From Clostridia bacterium (GTDB lineage Bacteria > Bacillota > Clostridia > Oscillospirales > RGIG7773), in the NCBI GenBank assembly GCA_017554835.1, contig JAFZHO010000107.1, forward strand, positions 1 through 7,244: a DNA stretch of 7,244 bases, given 5' to 3'. Below are positions 6,013 through 7,244 of this stretch, piece after piece (positions within the stretch are counted from its first letter, which is position 1; the number at the start of each line of letters is the position of its first letter). A program made the position numbers and the translations under genes. Below the pieces are notes generated by a model. The model saw only the letters and a list, made by a program, of their open reading frames with translations. It did not search any database and was not told the DNA's origin.

Positions 6013-6048
6013 CAAAAAAGCAGATGGATTTTTCCATCTGCTTTTTTG
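6013..6048 (+). terminator. Rho-independent terminator after four-helix membrane protein gene
   Basis: A 16-base-pair stem (6013-6028 with 6033-6048) with a TTTT loop, a GC-containing core (GCAGATGGA / TCCATCTGC) and a T run at 6042-6047. The complementary A run would also allow termination on the minus strand, but no gene approaches from that side. Confidence 0.88.
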
Positions 6049-6077
6049 TTGCTAATATTCATTCTATGATATATAAT
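6049..6077 (+). promoter_or_regulatory. Promoter of beta-helix protein gene
   Basis: TTGCTA (6049-6054), 17 bases, then a perfect TATAAT (6072-6077), directly abutting the preceding terminator. Transcription would start near 6084, about 27 bases before the ATG. Confidence 0.6.
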
Positions 6078-6099
6078 AAATTAAAATCGTGTATTAAAC

Positions 6100-6105
6100 G
6101 AGGTG
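6100..6105 (+). promoter_or_regulatory. Ribosome binding site deciding ATG 6111
   Basis: GAGGTG five bases before ATG 6111. The longer reading frame from ATG 6024 would begin inside the terminator hairpin and before the promoter, so it is rejected. Confidence 0.75.
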
Positions 6106-6110
6106 CAAGT

Positions 6111-7184
6111 ATGGAGAATATATTTTACGTTGCGGATTTTGATGGAAATAACGACGACGAGAGAATTTCCGCTTGTCTTGAAAAAGCTTCCCAATTTGAA
6201 AATTCCACCGTAGTATTTGCCAATAGAGATTTTGAAACAAGTCAGGCAATATTGCTTTATTCCGGCATGACGGTTCTGATAGATAACTGCGTCATCCGTC
6301 AGAAAAATGAAACTTTTGATAACGTTTTCCGAAGCGTCAACGTAAAACTAAACTCCAATAATCCTTATGCGTCAACTTCCCCCGTAAAACCGCTAAAAGA
6401 CGTTCGCATTCTCGGTAAAGGCAACGCAGATATTGAAGGTCCAACAATTCTGAAAAAAAGTGATTCAAACGACATTCGAAATAGAAAAGGGTATTCCAAT
6501 GGTCTTCTCGAAAATCAGGACATGGTAGGTTGTGACTGGGGATTTCTTGCCTATCAGATTTTATGCGTAGGCGTGGACGGGCTTGAAATCGGCGGAATAT
6601 CATTTGTTAAACCAAAAGGATTCGCCGTAACTATCGATCTTTGCACCCACATACACGTCTACGACATAGACGTAAATTCCACTTGCAAAAACGGCGATGG
6701 AATTCATCTTTTATCAGGATGTTCCCACGCTATAATAGAAAGAATAACCGGCACCACCACGGATGATACCGTTGCGGTGCAGTCGGGAAACAGACTGGCG
6801 CTACTTTCTCCTATGGAGCATTTTTACGATACTATGAGCAAAGAAGAATTAAGTAGCCACCATATTATAATTCGTGACGTGAAAGCAGGCGGACGATATC
6901 ATAACGTTATTCTATTACCGTTAAACGAAACGAGTATATATAACGTAACAATCGAAAACATCACAGATACGTCACGCATAGAACCATACCATGCCACCGT
7001 TTTTTTATACACAGGGGTTTATGGTGGGCCGGGAGTTTTGAGAGATATTACGGTAAAAAATATCGATTCTCTGGCAGATACTTGTTTCGTATCAAACGTA
7101 AGCATAGATAATCTTACCCTGAGCAATCTTATTAACAGAAGCGAAAAAGGCAAACTTTACGGCACCTATCCCGTAAAACCCTAA
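6111..7184 (+). CDS. GH28/pectate-lyase-like right-handed beta-helix protein
   Basis: A 357-residue protein of the pectin-lyase-like beta-helix fold. The N terminus (VADFDGNNDDERISACL at 7-23) matches the start of pectate-lyase-3/glycoside hydrolase 28 proteins. Repeating turns follow, such as LKDVRILGKGNADIEG at 95-110, then CKNGDGIHL (192-200) and TTDDTVAVQSG (216-226), which correspond to the NTDG and GDD motifs carrying the catalytic aspartates of GH28 (here Asp196, Asp218, Asp219). The usual GHG histidine motif is not seen; AGGRYHNVILLP at 259-270 occupies that region. No signal peptide or membrane segment is present, so it is probably cytosolic. That would suit cleavage of imported oligosaccharides or a non-catalytic role. 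It is a single-gene unit with its own promoter. The fold and family are fairly sure; the substrate is unknown. Confidence 0.8.
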   Translation: MENIFYVADFDGNNDDERISACLEKASQFENSTVVFANRDFETSQAILLYSGMTVLIDNCVIRQKNETFDNVFRSVNVKLNSNNPYASTSPVKPLKDVRILGKGNADIEGPTILKKSDSNDIRNRKGYSNGLLENQDMVGCDWGFLAYQILCVGVDGLEIGGISFVKPKGFAVTIDLCTHIHVYDIDVNSTCKNGDGIHLLSGCSHAIIERITGTTTDDTVAVQSGNRLALLSPMEHFYDTMSKEELSSHHIIIRDVKAGGRYHNVILLPLNETSIYNVTIENITDTSRIEPYHATVFLYTGVYGGPGVLRDITVKNIDSLADTCFVSNVSIDNLTLSNLINRSEKGKLYGTYPVKP

Positions 7185-7215
7185 ATTAACAAAAATCATA
7201 CTAATAAATCAAACA

Positions 7216-7244
7216 GCCAAATCCCAAAAAATTCAGGATTTGGC
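7216..7244 (+). terminator. Probable terminator of beta-helix gene, cut by window edge
   Basis: GCCAAATCC (7216-7224) and GGATTTGGC (7236-7244) form a perfect nine-base-pair stem with an 11-base loop, 31 bases after the stop codon. The T run expected after it would lie outside the window. Confidence 0.65.

Noticed and set aside
5511..6091. AAAATCGTG occurring both in the divergent promoter region and upstream of the beta-helix gene
   Set aside because: A nine-base match in AT-rich DNA in different promoter contexts is weak evidence of a shared site.
6024..6110. 29-codon N-terminal extension of the beta-helix protein (could be mistaken for a signal peptide)
   Set aside because: It starts inside the terminator hairpin and upstream of the promoter, with no ribosome binding site. 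ATG 6111 has GAGGTG at good spacing.

Overview
The window looks like an AT-rich, endospore-forming Firmicute, most likely a member of the Clostridia. The evidence is a complete cotJA-cotJB-cotJC spore-coat operon, strong AGGAG/GAGGTG-type ribosome binding sites, sigma-A-like promoters with 17-base spacers, and a TatD-linked radical SAM gene of the kind common in clostridial genomes. No rRNA, tRNA, CRISPR array, insertion sequence or phage gene was seen. The species cannot be named from the sequence alone.

Left part (1-3556, minus strand): a three-gene operon reads leftwards from a clear promoter at 3528-3556. It encodes methionyl-tRNA synthetase (metG), a TatD-family metal-dependent hydrolase (start codon overlapping the metG stop by one base) and a TatD-associated radical SAM protein of unknown substrate. 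Just past the radical SAM stop codon lies a second, in-frame copy of that gene's last ~28 codons, with its own stop. It is a tandem 3'-end duplication whose few differences are mostly synonymous, which hints at recombination between alleles rather than simple decay.

Middle part (3593-4812, plus strand): the cotJ operon runs divergently from metG. CotJA starts at TTG, CotJB overlaps it by one base, and CotJC is a manganese-catalase-like protein with all five expected metal ligands. A candidate mother-cell sigma-factor promoter precedes it. A long A/T-flanked hairpin ends it and probably also terminates the converging gene on the other strand.

Right part (4811-7244): two unrecognised membrane-protein genes are transcribed divergently from a short AT-rich region. 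One encodes a 201-residue tail-anchored basic protein (minus strand), the other a 138-residue four-helix membrane protein (plus strand). The -35 boxes of their two promoters form an inverted repeat. A terminator then separates them from a 357-residue right-handed beta-helix protein related to glycoside hydrolase family 28/pectate lyases. It has no signal peptide and an altered catalytic region. A hairpin cut by the window edge probably terminates it.

Functionally, the left operon is housekeeping (translation and nucleic-acid or metal-dependent hydrolysis) plus one enigmatic radical SAM enzyme, and the middle operon makes spore coat. The right part looks like accessory content. No complete new system can be claimed. 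The best leads are the divergent membrane pair with its mirrored promoters, the duplicated radical SAM 3' end, and the cytosolic GH28-like protein.
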